Below are positions 32,012 through 40,668 of a stretch of 64,000 nucleotides of DNA, one piece after another. Position 1 is the first letter of the stretch. Each line of letters starts with the position of its first letter. Source of the DNA: Chloroflexota bacterium (lineage in GTDB: Bacteria; Chloroflexota; Dormibacteria; Dormibacterales; Dormibacteraceae). The notes beneath the pieces were generated by a model. The model was not told the origin of the DNA and did not search any database. It saw nothing but the letters and a program-made list of their open reading frames with translations. The position numbers were made by a program, and so were the translations under genes. The DNA lies in the NCBI GenBank assembly GCA_005880695.1, contig VBGR01000045.1, positions 55,326-119,325 on the forward strand, written 5' to 3'.

Positions 32012-33292
32012 TCAAGCCTCGGGCTTGCGCTCGTCCGGGTGCCCGGTGTTGCCGAAGGCGATGCGGTCGCGGACGACCCGGGCCCGGCCGAGAAGACGCG
32101 CCGGCTGAACGGCGTCCTCGCCGAACCGATCCCTGATCTTGTCCATCGCGGTCTCGAGGCGTTCTCGCCGGGCCGGTGACGCACCTGAGAAGAGATCCAG
32201 CTGGCCGGCGCCGGCGGCCGTGAGCCCGGCCAGCGCCACGCCAAGCGTGCCCACCGCCCGCCGGTGGTCGCGGGCCGCCAGCAGCCGGAGGGCAGCCTGG
32301 TAGATTTCCTCGCCCGTGTCGATCGGGCCCGGCAGGGACAGCTGCCTCGAAAAGCGCCCGACGTCAGGCCGGTAGACGACGCTGACGGAAACCACCCTGC
32401 CGCGGCGGTTGCCGGCGCGCAGACGCCTGCCGACCATCTCGCAGAGGCGCATCAGAAGCTCCTCCAGCTCTCCATCGGAGGTGGTCGCGCGCGCCAGCAC
32501 GTGAGAGTGGCTGTAGCTCTTGCGGGCGACGCCCTCAAAGCTGTCGACCTCGAAGCCACGCAGCCGGCGGAGCCAGCCTTTGGCAACGTCGGCATGCATG
32601 CCCGACAGCCGGAGCGTTTCCGGCGAGGCGTAGAGGAACTCGAGCGGCGTCCGGATGCCCGCCCGGAGCAGGCGCCTGGCGGTGGCCTCGGCGATTCCGG
32701 AGAGGTCGGTCAGAGCAAGGCGCCCGAAGACCTGGACGAGGTTCCGGTGGTCGATCCGCTCCAGGCCGTCGCGCTTGTTCAGGTTGGACGCTTGCTTGGC
32801 CATCCAGATCGAGGTCGAGATCCCGACCGAGCAGGTGATGCATTCGCCCGCTTCCCTCTGGATCGCCTGCTTGACCGCCAGGCCGACGCCCTCCGGACCG
32901 AGCCTCGCCAGGTCGGGCGTGCCTTTGAGGTTCACCGACGCCTCGTCAATCGACATCCGCAGCACGTCCGGGCTGTGGCGCGTCAGGATCTCCAGGAGCT
33001 GGTCAGAGACGGCCCGGTACCGCGGCGGGTCCGGCTCCCTCACCACAATGTCGGGGAAGATCGCCTTGGCTTCGAACACGCGCATTCCCGTCTTGATCCC
33101 GAGGTCGCGCGCCTCTCGGGAAGAGGAGACGATCGTCGCGGCGTCCGTGGCGTAGGCCGCGATCGCCAGCGGCCGCCCGCGCATGGCCGGGTCGTGCTGC
33201 TGCTCGATCGACGCGAATGCGCAGTTGAGGTCGACCACCAGGGTGGTGGGATCGGCGAGGTTCAGCCCGAGCTCGATGGGGTCGCTCGCCAC
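32012..33292 (-). CDS. Y-family DNA polymerase (DinB/ImuB-like)
   Basis: A translesion polymerase. The palm begins 'LVVDLNCAFASIEQQHDP' (metal Asp and steric residues), catalytic 'RMSIDEASVNLKG' supplies the SxDE motif, helix-hairpin-helix 'LTDLSGIAEATARRLLRAGI' follows, then the little-finger domain ('KSYSHSHVLARATTSDGELE'). Both catalytic acidic residues are present, so it should be active, unlike ImuB. The start is uncertain: the frame is open to 33505, and in-frame GTG/TTG codons occur at 33292, 33301, 33331 and 33367; the nearest one to the conserved palm is used here. A short gene with a strong ribosome site diverges from it; no ImuA/LexA-type neighbour is seen. Confidence 0.88.
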   Translation of the reverse strand: MASDPIELGLNLADPTTLVVDLNCAFASIEQQHDPAMRGRPLAIAAYATDAATIVSSSREARDLGIKTGMRVFEAKAIFPDIVVREPDPPRYRAVSDQLLEILTRHSPDVLRMSIDEASVNLKGTPDLARLGPEGVGLAVKQAIQREAGECITCSVGISTSIWMAKQASNLNKRDGLERIDHRNLVQVFGRLALTDLSGIAEATARRLLRAGIRTPLEFLYASPETLRLSGMHADVAKGWLRRLRGFEVDSFEGVARKSYSHSHVLARATTSDGELEELLMRLCEMVGRRLRAGNRRGRVVSVSVVYRPDVGRFSRQLSLPGPIDTGEEIYQAALRLLAARDHRRAVGTLGVALAGLTAAGAGQLDLFSGASPARRERLETAMDKIRDRFGEDAVQPARLLGRARVVRDRIAFGNTGHPDERKPEA

Positions 33293-33421
33293 AGCGAGCA
33301 AATGTTCGCACAGCCAGGGAGCCTGCGGCACTCCGCCGTACCCACCCGTGTCAAAAAAGAGCCCCACCCACGTCACTGCTGCAGAGCCACCGTGACGGCA
33401 AGTCGTACATAGGAGGGAGCT

Positions 33422-33610
33422 ATGGACCTTTTGGACGTGCTGGAGGAGTTGTTGGACACTTGCAAAGAGCTGCGAGATCCGCTCCTGGGTGGGCTGTCGC
33501 CGCACCAGGCGGCGCGCTTTCCGAGCCTGGTCAACCGGGCTCGGAGCGTTGTCGAGCGGGAGAAGGCAAAGTCGCAGCCGGTCGGGTCCTGGCTCTGGCG
33601 CGCCTCCTGA
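33422..33610 (+). CDS. Small acidic helical protein
   Basis: A 62-residue protein of unknown function: an acidic Leu-rich helix 'MDLLDVLEELLDTCKELRD' then a basic second half 'ARFPSLVNRARSVVEREKAK'. Its reality is supported by a very good ribosome site (GGAGGGAGCT just before the ATG) and by its position as the first gene divergent from the Y-family polymerase. Shared control with the polymerase is possible, but no SOS box is visible between them. Confidence 0.55.
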   Translation: MDLLDVLEELLDTCKELRDPLLGGLSPHQAARFPSLVNRARSVVEREKAKSQPVGSWLWRAS

Positions 33611-33627
33611 CCCCAGCCCGCGCAGAG

Positions 33628-34305
33628 CTAGCCCGCGCGCCGGCAGCGGCCGTCCTCCATCAGGAGGACCTGGTCCGCGAAATCGCGGAAGGCGGCGTCA
33701 TGAGTGGCGACGAGAACGGCGGTGCCGCCGGCGGCCACGCCTCGGAGCAGCTGCATGACCACGAGGGCGGTCTCCGAATCAAGCTCGCCGGTCGGCTCGT
33801 CGGCGATGAGGAGGCGAGGGCCCTTGGCCAGCGCCCGAGCCAGCGACACGCGCTGCTGCTCGCCGCCGGAGAGCTCCTGGGCTCGATGCTCGGCCCGTTC
33901 GCTCAGGCCGACCGTCGCCAGCGCGTCAAGCGCCGCCGCCCGAGCCTCGAGCTCGCGCCGGCCCTGCGTCAGAAGCGGCAGCATCACGTTCTCGACCGAG
34001 CTCAGGATCGGGAGCAGGCCGGCGGCTTGAAAGACCCAACCGGTCACATCTCGTCGAAAGCGCTCGCGTCCGTCGCGATCGAGGCGCGCCAGCTCCAGGC
34101 CGGCGACCGTGATCGTGCCGGTGTCCGGGGTGTCCAGCCCTCCGACCAAGCTCAGGAGCGTGGTTTTCCCGGAACCTGACGGGCCGCTGAGGACGGCCAG
34201 CTCACCCTCCGCGAGGCGAAGTTCGGCCTCCCGGACGGCGTGAACCGCGGCAGCCCCGCTGCCGTAGCTTCGAGAGAGGCCCTGGGCGACGACGACGTCA
34301 GTCAC
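33628..34305 (-). CDS. ABC transporter ATP-binding protein (LolD/MacB-like)
   Basis: A 225-residue ABC ATPase. Walker A 'LSGPSGSGKTTLLSLVGGLD', Q-loop 'WVFQAAGLLPILSSVENVML', signature 'QELSGGEQQRVSLARALAKG', Walker B 'LLIADEPTGELDSETALVV' and the switch His 'LVATHDAAFRDFA' are complete. The sequence type is that of LolD/FtsE/MacB exporters that work with FtsX-like permeases. It is the last gene of the TetR-permease-ATPase-ATPase unit and overlaps the preceding ATPase gene by 4 nt. Confidence 0.92.
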   Translation of the reverse strand: MTDVVVAQGLSRSYGSGAAAVHAVREAELRLAEGELAVLSGPSGSGKTTLLSLVGGLDTPDTGTITVAGLELARLDRDGRERFRRDVTGWVFQAAGLLPILSSVENVMLPLLTQGRRELEARAAALDALATVGLSERAEHRAQELSGGEQQRVSLARALAKGPRLLIADEPTGELDSETALVVMQLLRGVAAGGTAVLVATHDAAFRDFADQVLLMEDGRCRRAG

Positions 34306-35168
34306 TCCGGCTCTTCCTCATCGTCATGACGCGAGATCACCAACCGGTCTCCCTGGCGGCGGATCCGGACCCTGTCCTTGAGCCGGAGCGCCTCGAGATG
34401 CACGCCCGGGATCTGGATCCGGCCCGCACGGTCCATGATCACGAGCTCGTTCGCGACCGCTTCGTCCGCGCTTCCCGACCAGCGGGTTTCGGTGCTCGTG
34501 CGGCCGTCCCGGATCCGAACCACCCGGTCTACGTTCCGTTCCACCAGCGGGTCGTGAGTCACGAGCAGAACGGTGATGCCGAGCTCCTCCCGGAGACGAG
34601 CCAGGTCCTGCAGCAGCCGGCCCGCGGCAGCGCGGTCGAGCTCGGCCGTCGGCTCATCTGCGAGCAGCAGCCGGGGCAGGTTGGCGAGTGCGACGGCGAC
34701 GGCCAGGCGCTGCTGCTCCCCCGCGGAGAGCGAGGCGGGGCGGAGGTCAGCCCGGTCGCCCATCTTGAGCATCGCGAGCAGGCTGTCGGTCCGGCTCAGG
34801 CGCTCACCGCGGGCGAGGCCGGTGCCAAGGAGCGGAAGCTGGATGTTCTCGGCCGCGGTCAGCTCCGCCACCAGGCTCGCGCGCGCGTTCTGCCAGACGT
34901 AACCGACGACCCGGCGGTGGTACTCGAGGCGGGCGCGCGCGCTCAGCGCGACGATGTCGATCCCCGCCACTCGGGCCTGGCCGGCGCTCGGCGTCTCCAG
35001 GGCGGCCAGGATGTTCATGAGAGTGGTCTTGCCGCTGCCACTGCGGCCCACGACGGCAACCATCTCGGCTTCCGCCACCTTCAGGTCGAGCCCCTGGAGG
35101 GCGACCACCTCCAGCGTTCCCGTCTTATAGATGTGGTAGAGCCCTGTGCACTCGACGATCTCGGTCAT
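34302..35168 (-). CDS. ABC transporter ATP-binding protein with AbrB-like C-terminal domain
   Basis: A 288-residue protein. Residues about 1-225 are a complete ABC ATPase: Walker A 'VVGRSGSGKTTLMNILAALE', signature 'ASLSAGEQQRLAVAVALANL', Walker B 'LLLADEPTAELDRAAAG', switch 'VLLVTHDPLVERNVD'. The C-terminus (about 235-282) reads 'NELVIMDRAGRIQIPGVHLE', 'ALRLKDRVRIRRQGDRLVIS': the pattern of an AbrB/MazE swapped-hairpin DNA-binding or dimerisation domain. It ends in an acidic DDEEEPE tail. The ATG overlaps the permease stop by 4 nt; the longer upstream reading is permease shadow. Confidence 0.87.
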   Translation of the reverse strand: MTEIVECTGLYHIYKTGTLEVVALQGLDLKVAEAEMVAVVGRSGSGKTTLMNILAALETPSAGQARVAGIDIVALSARARLEYHRRVVGYVWQNARASLVAELTAAENIQLPLLGTGLARGERLSRTDSLLAMLKMGDRADLRPASLSAGEQQRLAVAVALANLPRLLLADEPTAELDRAAAGRLLQDLARLREELGITVLLVTHDPLVERNVDRVVRIRDGRTSTETRWSGSADEAVANELVIMDRAGRIQIPGVHLEALRLKDRVRIRRQGDRLVISRHDDEEEPE

Positions 35169-38100
35169 CCGAGCATCCTCAGCTGCTGGAGGAGATTGAA
35201 GCGGCCACCCGTCCAGGAGCCGACCATGCCCGCGAGACCCGCCGCCGCGGTGGTCGCGGCCAGGGCCCCCAAGATCAGGCCGGGATCGAGGATCAGGATC
35301 GTCGCCGGAACCGTCTCGAGCGGCCCGGTGCCTAGCTCCAGGACCGGCAGAACCACGGCTGCCAGAAGCAGTCCGAACGCGCATCCGAGGAGCACGCCGA
35401 AGCCGAGGACGAGCCAGCGCTCGAGGCGGATCACGGCCAGCACCGCACTGCGCGGCATTCCGTTGCCTTGCAGGATTGCGTAGTCGTCCAGGCGAGCCTG
35501 GCCGGCGGCCAGAAAGTGGAACCCGAAAGCAACCGCGCCAAGCGCGAGAGCGGTCAAGAAGGTGACCAGCAGGCTGGCCTTCAAGCCGAGCCAGACGGGA
35601 TCGCCGTCGAAGCCTGACTGCAGACGGCGCCGGTCGAACAGGTCGTACGGCTCGGAGCCCTGGAGGCGCGCCTGATCGGTCTTGGCGGCGCTGTCGCGCA
35701 CGTCGACCCAGAGCTCGTTGGGCCATGGATAGGTGTAGCCGCCGCGGCCCAGGAACGCCAGCAGCGGTTCCCGGCTGGCGACCAGGAAGTCACCGCGTTC
35801 GGGGTAAAGCGACGGGAAATGGTCGACCACGCCGACGATGTTCAGCGGCACCGTCGCCGAACGTGCCTGGAAGAGCATCGGATCTCCGACCTGGATCCCG
35901 AGCCGGTCGAGCGTCGACTGAGACGCCAGCGCCGGAACGGTGTCTCGAGTCGATAGAGGCGGTCGGATGACGATCAGGCTCTCGCCGGGGAAGATCCGCC
36001 AGGACACCGTCGGATCCTTGTCGTGGGGAATCAAGGAGGTGGCTTTGAGGTCGCTTGGCAGGGCGGACGACCCGCCCTGGAGCCACCACCAACCCACCGG
36101 GTCCTGAAAAGACTGCAGCAGGCTCGGGTCGCCGGAGCCGGTTCTGACCCCGAGGCCGGCGATGGCGAGTCTGCCGTCCCGCGAGTCCGGTGGCGTCTGC
36201 AGCTCCAGGCGGCGCAGACGCAGCGGGTAAGCGGGCGATCCGCGGTCAAAGGAAAAGGGCGCCTCTAAGTAGCGCCAACCCGGTTGAGAGAGCGCGCCCA
36301 GCCGGCTAAATCCCCAGCGGCCGTTCGCGTCGGTGAGGATGATCGTGAACTCGGTGTCGAGCCCGGTGCTGTAGACCCAGAGCCCGATGGAGTCTGGCCG
36401 GCCGGGCAGCAGGTAGCCGCCGGTCTCCTGCGTGACCAGGAGGCGGAGCAAGTCGGGCAGGGGCCGGGCGGCCAGGTCAGAACGGGTCCAGGCGGTCTGG
36501 CCGAAGCTGACCGGGTCGACTCCGAGGACCGCGGGCTGAACGGCGTCGACGCTGGTCGTGCCCGCCGTCCGGAAGACCTGGGTCGCCGCGGTCACGCCTT
36601 CCAACTGCCCCTGGACGCGGTCGAGCGGAGGCAGCTGCGTGTCGTAGTAGGCGCGGAAATCCGCCCCAGCCGCGTAGGCGGCGCGGTCGCCCGCGTTGTG
36701 AGCCTGCGTCGCCAGGTCCGTAGCGCCGAAGACGCCGAGCGCGACGGTCGTCATCACCAGCAGGGCCAGCCAGGCGTGCTCGCTCGGCCGGCGGCCGATC
36801 TCGCGTGCGGCCAGCCAGCCGGCAGCGCCCCGGCCGAGCAGGGCCGCGAGCGGACCGAGCAAAGGCAGCAGGCGAACGGCGGCCAGGGCCAGGAAGGCGA
36901 GGGCCAGGCCAGGCAGCACCAACGTGAAGGGGTCGGTTCCGCTCACCCCGCTGGCCCGCACCGCCCCTCTCCCGACGAGGCGGGTTTGCGCCAGCAGCGG
37001 AACAGCGAGGAGAGCGAGCCCGAGGTCGAGGTAGCGCCACTGCCACCAGGGGCGGGCGGTCCGGGAACGGCGGCGGCGCACTTCGAGGAGCGGGCTCAAG
37101 GCGGCGAGCAGGGCCTGGACCGCCAGAATGCCAAGCCCGGCCAGCAGAGCCCCAGTGACGAACGGCCAGGATTCGGCGAGGAAGCGCTCAGAGGCCGGGC
37201 CTACGGCGGAGCCGAAGACAGCTCTACCGATCAGAAGGACGGCCAGCCAGGCCAGTGCGGCCCCAGCCGGCACCGCGACCAGAGCCACCAGTACGAACTC
37301 GATCATCAGCAGCAGCCAGATCCGGCGCCAGGACCAACCGCGGCTCCGCCAGAGGGCGAAGGTGTGGCGCTGCTGGCCGAGGACGTGGCCCGCCACCAGG
37401 ATCAGATAGAGGAGGGCGAGCAACAGCACCTGCGCGGCCACCAGCTCGATGGCGAAGGCGGCCACCCGCAGGCGATCCCGAAAATCGCGAATCGCGGCGT
37501 CGAGGCCGGTCTTCAGGAAGGCGTTGTCGCGCCTGACGCTGAAGTCCCCGCGGAGCTGGCCGAGCCCGGTCAATACGGCGCCGAGGTCGGCGCCCACCAG
37601 ACCGCGAGGATCAGGCGCGTAAACGATCGTCGCCTGCGTCCCCGAGTGAGCCAGCGTGGCCAGGATGTCGAAAATCCCCGCCTCACCAAGGTTGACGCCG
37701 CGGGCTAGCTGGTCCGCGTCAAACCAGAAGGGGTCCCGGGGGGCACGAGGTTTCCAGATCCCGGCGATCCGGAGGCAGACGTTTTCCTCCGGGAAGGCGA
37801 AGCCGGCAACGCAGTAGATGTCGTTTTGGTGCAGCCCCAGGTTTTGCGCCGCCTGCTCCGAAGCCGTCGCCAAGAAGGTGTCGCCCGCGCGATCCGCGGT
37901 CGGGAGCTCGCCGCTCAAGAATGCGATCCGGTCGCTGAGCCCCTCGCGGTAGACGAGGCGAGGAAAGGGGGCGACGTGAACGCTTTTGGCGTTTACGGAG
38001 GCCGGGTCGAGGTCGGTGGTAGAGACGGCGCCCCAGCGGCGGCGGAGGAGCCCGGGAACCCTGCTCGCGGTGGCTTTCTCAGACTGCCGCTGCAGGTTGT

Positions 38101-38236
38101 GATAGGCGATGTCGCTCTGGACGCCATCCTGGCCGAGGGTCACCAGTCCGCCGTCTGGCTGGGACGCCAACACCCGCTGCAGCCCGGCGTCGGTCACCAG
38201 CCCGAGGACCAACGCCACAGCGGTCGCCACCGCCAC
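35165..38236 (-). CDS. Large FtsX/MacB-type ABC exporter permease
   Basis: A 1023-residue permease (more with its true N-terminus) with two FtsX-like modules. Helices occur near the N-terminus, in a central block ('AFAIELVAAQVLLLALLYLI', 'WLLLMIEFVLVALVAVPAGA', 'WPFVTGALLAGLGILAVQAL', 'FTLVLPGLALAFLALAAVRL') and at the C-terminus ('LLVTFLTALALGAVAFGFHF', 'WLVLGFGVLLGCAFGLLLAA'). Two large extracytoplasmic domains lie between. Coding continues upstream of 38236 to about 38329: in-frame 'QLNLARFAAIRLRRRWPLTL' is a typical permease start and completes the first helix, but no ATG, GTG or TTG precedes it. Two ABC ATPases follow by 4-nt overlaps. Confidence 0.85.
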   Translation of the reverse strand: MAVATAVALVLGLVTDAGLQRVLASQPDGGLVTLGQDGVQSDIAYHNLQRQSEKATASRVPGLLRRRWGAVSTTDLDPASVNAKSVHVAPFPRLVYREGLSDRIAFLSGELPTADRAGDTFLATASEQAAQNLGLHQNDIYCVAGFAFPEENVCLRIAGIWKPRAPRDPFWFDADQLARGVNLGEAGIFDILATLAHSGTQATIVYAPDPRGLVGADLGAVLTGLGQLRGDFSVRRDNAFLKTGLDAAIRDFRDRLRVAAFAIELVAAQVLLLALLYLILVAGHVLGQQRHTFALWRSRGWSWRRIWLLLMIEFVLVALVAVPAGAALAWLAVLLIGRAVFGSAVGPASERFLAESWPFVTGALLAGLGILAVQALLAALSPLLEVRRRRSRTARPWWQWRYLDLGLALLAVPLLAQTRLVGRGAVRASGVSGTDPFTLVLPGLALAFLALAAVRLLPLLGPLAALLGRGAAGWLAAREIGRRPSEHAWLALLVMTTVALGVFGATDLATQAHNAGDRAAYAAGADFRAYYDTQLPPLDRVQGQLEGVTAATQVFRTAGTTSVDAVQPAVLGVDPVSFGQTAWTRSDLAARPLPDLLRLLVTQETGGYLLPGRPDSIGLWVYSTGLDTEFTIILTDANGRWGFSRLGALSQPGWRYLEAPFSFDRGSPAYPLRLRRLELQTPPDSRDGRLAIAGLGVRTGSGDPSLLQSFQDPVGWWWLQGGSSALPSDLKATSLIPHDKDPTVSWRIFPGESLIVIRPPLSTRDTVPALASQSTLDRLGIQVGDPMLFQARSATVPLNIVGVVDHFPSLYPERGDFLVASREPLLAFLGRGGYTYPWPNELWVDVRDSAAKTDQARLQGSEPYDLFDRRRLQSGFDGDPVWLGLKASLLVTFLTALALGAVAFGFHFLAAGQARLDDYAILQGNGMPRSAVLAVIRLERWLVLGFGVLLGCAFGLLLAAVVLPVLELGTGPLETVPATILILDPGLILGALAATTAAAGLAGMVGSWTGGRFNLLQQLRMLG

Positions 38237-38424
38237 CGCCGCTGCCAGCCCGGATCCGAGGACGAGGGTGAGCGGCCAGCGGCGGCGGAGCCGAATCGCG
38301 GCGAAGCGGGCGAGGTTTAGCTGGGCGATGGCTCCGGCTAGTGTCCCGAGTCAGACGTTCGCACTGCAAATCCGGTGGTGACTTCCTGCGAAACGCCAGG
38401 CGCGGGCGTGGTCCCTGGATACGG

Positions 38425-39027
38425 TTAGGTAGCCCGGGCGATCGGCTGGGGGTTCCCGGCCACACCCCAGAGCAGGAGGCTCGCCACCCGCGAGGCGCTC
38501 ATAGCAGGCGCCTCGTTGCGGGCCAACACGCGGACCAGGAGCATGGTCACGGCCAGGCTTGCCACCTCACCGGCCTCGAGGTCGGAACGGATGTCCCCCC
38601 TGGCCTGCCCCTGCTCGATTGCCGCAGTCAGCGGACCGGCGAGCGAGTCCAGTCGCGCGACCGGACCTTCGCTCAGCGCCTTCTGGAGTCCGAGGGCGAG
38701 CGCGCGGTGCCGGCTCAAGGTGGTGGCCAGCGAACGCAGCCGTCGTTCGACCAGCTCTGAGGTCAGGAGGTCGCCAGGCGCCTCCGCGGTCGGAATCGGC
38801 TGGAGGCGGTCGAAGACCGACGCGTAGAGCCCGGCCTTGCTGTCGAAGCGGTTGTACACAGTCGCGACCCCGACCCCGGCCTGCTCCGCGATCATCTCGA
38901 CAGTCGTGTCATACCCGTGCTCCTGGACCAGCGCGGCCGCAGCCTCGAGGATCTTCTCCTCGCTCCGGTGGCGACGGGTCGCCACCGCCCGCTGGTGCCA
39001 TTCGCCGACAGTTCTGCGTTTACTCAC
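38425..39027 (-). CDS. TetR family transcriptional regulator
   Basis: A 200-residue TetR regulator. The helix-turn-helix is 'HRSEEKILEAAAALVQEHGY' followed by 'TTVEMIAEQAGVGVATVYNR' and 'FDSKAGLYASVFDRL'; the remaining helices form the ligand/dimer domain. The GTG at 39027 is chosen because a palindrome covers it and the longer reading is antisense to the divergent gene. It is first in a run with the ABC exporter permease and two ATPases, so it probably represses that exporter. Confidence 0.88.
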   Translation of the reverse strand: MSKRRTVGEWHQRAVATRRHRSEEKILEAAAALVQEHGYDTTVEMIAEQAGVGVATVYNRFDSKAGLYASVFDRLQPIPTAEAPGDLLTSELVERRLRSLATTLSRHRALALGLQKALSEGPVARLDSLAGPLTAAIEQGQARGDIRSDLEAGEVASLAVTMLLVRVLARNEAPAMSASRVASLLLWGVAGNPQPIARAT

Positions 39028-39038
39028 CGCGCGTAAAC
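39018..39038. promoter_or_regulatory. Candidate TetR operator
   Basis: GTTTAC (39018-39023) and GTAAAC (39033-39038) form a perfect 6-bp inverted repeat with a 9-nt spacer that covers the GTG start of the TetR gene. An AT-rich stretch (CAGTTTAATTTAGCC) adjoins it between the two divergent genes. Binding there would block translation initiation or transcription of the regulator and could also affect the gene at 39062. This is inference from symmetry and position. Confidence 0.45.
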
Positions 39039-39061
39039 AGTTTAATTTAGCCTTGTTCCAG

Positions 39062-39850
39062 ATGAAATTCGCGATCCGTGCGCGCCCGCCGCGCGATCGG
39101 TTCGTGGACCTGGCCGTGCGGGGCCGGCGGACCGGCTTGCGCCGGCTTCTCACCGAGCTCTACGGCCGGCGCACCGACATCGCCGAGCTGGCCGCGATGT
39201 GCATCGGCGTGGTGCGGCTCCAGAGGTCGCCCCAGAGAGGCGCGGCCCTGCTCGCCGACGTCCTTTTCAACGGCATCGCTCGGAACTGGCCGCTGGCGAA
39301 CGCGGCTGTGCGCCCCACCCGGCCGCCACTCCAGCGGCGCGTCCGGGTGGCGATGGTCGCCGGGCTGGCGGCGGGAATGATCGCCGTGCTGCTCAGCTCG
39401 CCGGCAAGGCTCGAGCCGGCGACAGCTCCGGTGGCGAGTCACTGGGTCGCCGGCGACGGGTCGCGCGCCACCTATCGCATCACCGAGCCTGGCGGGGACA
39501 GGATCCTGGACACCCAGGGCCTCTCGAGCCAGCTCACGCTGGAGCCGCAAGGCTCGCGACTGGTCGCGCGCCACCTGGTGTTGCGGACAGTCGTCCTCTA
39601 CCACGGCCAGAGCCGGATCACGTCGTTCGACGCCGACCCGATCAGCCTGCCCAGCTCCCCACCAGCCAGCCTCCTCGACGTCTCCTCGCCGGGTCAGCTC
39701 TCCTATGACGGGATGACCAGGCCGGCGACGAGCCATCTGCGATTGCGCATCGCCCAGAGGGAAATCGAGGTCGCTGCCTCCGTCCCCGTCGATGCCTCAG
39801 GCGAAGTCGACTTCGACGTGCATCTGAAGCCCGCTCCCGCCCCGGCGTAA
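39062..39850 (+). CDS. Hypothetical membrane-anchored protein
   Basis: A 262-residue protein divergent from the TetR gene. A basic N-terminal part (about 1-95, including 'LYGRRTDIAELAAMCIGVVR') precedes one membrane helix ('VRVAMVAGLAAGMIAVLL', about 95-113) and an exported beta-rich domain ('VASHWVAGDGSRATYRITEP' to 'ASGEVDFDVHLKPAPA'). The exported part has alternating strands like lipid- or ligand-binding YceI/LppX-type folds, but no family is certain. No good ribosome site precedes the ATG, so a leaderless message is possible. It may share control with the TetR gene. Confidence 0.6.
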   Translation: MKFAIRARPPRDRFVDLAVRGRRTGLRRLLTELYGRRTDIAELAAMCIGVVRLQRSPQRGAALLADVLFNGIARNWPLANAAVRPTRPPLQRRVRVAMVAGLAAGMIAVLLSSPARLEPATAPVASHWVAGDGSRATYRITEPGGDRILDTQGLSSQLTLEPQGSRLVARHLVLRTVVLYHGQSRITSFDADPISLPSSPPASLLDVSSPGQLSYDGMTRPATSHLRLRIAQREIEVAASVPVDASGEVDFDVHLKPAPAPA

Positions 39851-39934
39851 GCGCCGCGGCAGTTGTCGAGGCGGGCCGCGAGGCCGTACATTCAATCCGG
39901 CCCGGTCAGCGCAAACAGAGAGGAAAGCCGCCTT

Positions 39935-40591
39935 ATGGCAGACAATCCACCGCCGCCTGGCAGCAACCCCCCGCCTCCGGGCGGTTCGCAACCACCGCCG
40001 CCGCCGGGCGGTTCGCAACCACCGCCGCCGCCGGGCGGCTCCCAACCACCACCACCGCCGCCGCCGCCAAGCTACCAGCCGCCGCCTCCGCCTTCCGGCG
40101 GTGGCTACTCGCCGCCGCCTCCCGCCGGCGGCTACGTCCCTCCGCCAGGTGGCGGATACGCCATGCAGCAGCCGGGCGCGATGGCGACCGGCAACCTCGC
40201 CGAGCCTGGCCTCCGAATCCTCGGCGGCCTCATCGACGTGGTCATCCTGATCATCATCAACGTCGTCATCGGCGGGCTCTTCACCGCGGTCAAGCTGCAG
40301 GCGATTTCCGGGCTCATCAACCTGATAGTCGACCTCGCCTACTTCGGATATCTCTGGAGCAGCCGCGGTCAGAGTGTCGGGATGATGCCGTTCGGGTTCG
40401 TCGTCCGGGACGCGCAGACCGGCCAGTTCCCGAGCATGGGCAAGTCGGTACTTCGCGGATTCATCTGGAGCATCGAGGCAGGGTTGACCGTCTGCCTCGT
40501 CGGAGCGATTGGCTGGCTCTGGATGCTCTGGGATCCACAACGACAAGCGATCCACGACAAGGTGGCGGGCACGATCGTCACCAAGGGCTAG
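39935..40591 (+). CDS. RDD family membrane protein with Pro-rich N-terminus
   Basis: A 218-residue protein. The first about 85 residues are low-complexity Pro/Gly/Ser/Gln, with three near-identical GGSQPPPPP units, then SGGGYSPPPP-type units. The rest is an RDD domain: 'AEPGLRILGGLIDVVILII' (the usual R and DD/D positions), 'INLIVDLAYFGYLWSSRGQS', 'MMPFGFVVRDAQTGQFPSMG' and 'LVGAIGWLWMLWDPQRQAIH', with about four helices. RDD proteins are poorly understood and some act as Na+/H+ antiporters. The proline tail is likely cytoplasmic and for protein contacts. GAGAGGAAAG precedes the ATG. Confidence 0.87.
   Translation: MADNPPPPGSNPPPPGGSQPPPPPGGSQPPPPPGGSQPPPPPPPPSYQPPPPPSGGGYSPPPPAGGYVPPPGGGYAMQQPGAMATGNLAEPGLRILGGLIDVVILIIINVVIGGLFTAVKLQAISGLINLIVDLAYFGYLWSSRGQSVGMMPFGFVVRDAQTGQFPSMGKSVLRGFIWSIEAGLTVCLVGAIGWLWMLWDPQRQAIHDKVAGTIVTKG
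39979..40062 (+). repeat. 27-bp tandem repeats encoding GGSQPPPPP
   Basis: Three consecutive 27-nt units with GGCGGTTCGCAACCACCGCC cores encode Gly-Gly-Ser-Gln-Pro5. The first two are almost identical; the third uses GGCGGCTCCCAACC and runs into a longer proline tract. Units of this kind expand and contract by slippage, so length may vary between strains. Confidence 0.75.
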
Positions 40592-40630
40592 CCCAACCCC
40601 GAGGAAGCCCTCGCTTTTAGATAGACCGGT

Positions 40631-40668
40631 GGCCGGCCTTCTCGCGGAGAGGCCGGCCTCTTCTTTTT
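40631..40668 (+). terminator. Rho-independent terminator after the RDD gene
   Basis: GGCCGGCC-T-TCTC, loop GCG, GAGA-GGCCGGCC makes a 12-bp stem with one bulged T, followed by TCTTCTTTTT. It lies 40 nt past the RDD stop codon on the plus strand. The T-run runs into the stop codon of the converging receiver gene, so it marks the border between two converging units. Confidence 0.85.

Noticed and set aside
32012..33610. SOS-regulated mutagenesis cassette (ImuA-ImuB-DnaE2)
   Set aside because: Only the Y-family polymerase is present, with intact catalytic residues; no LexA box, imuA or dnaE2 was seen.
39979..40062. Proline-rich repeats as a mobile or regulatory element
   Set aside because: They are in frame and simply encode the low-complexity tail of the RDD protein.
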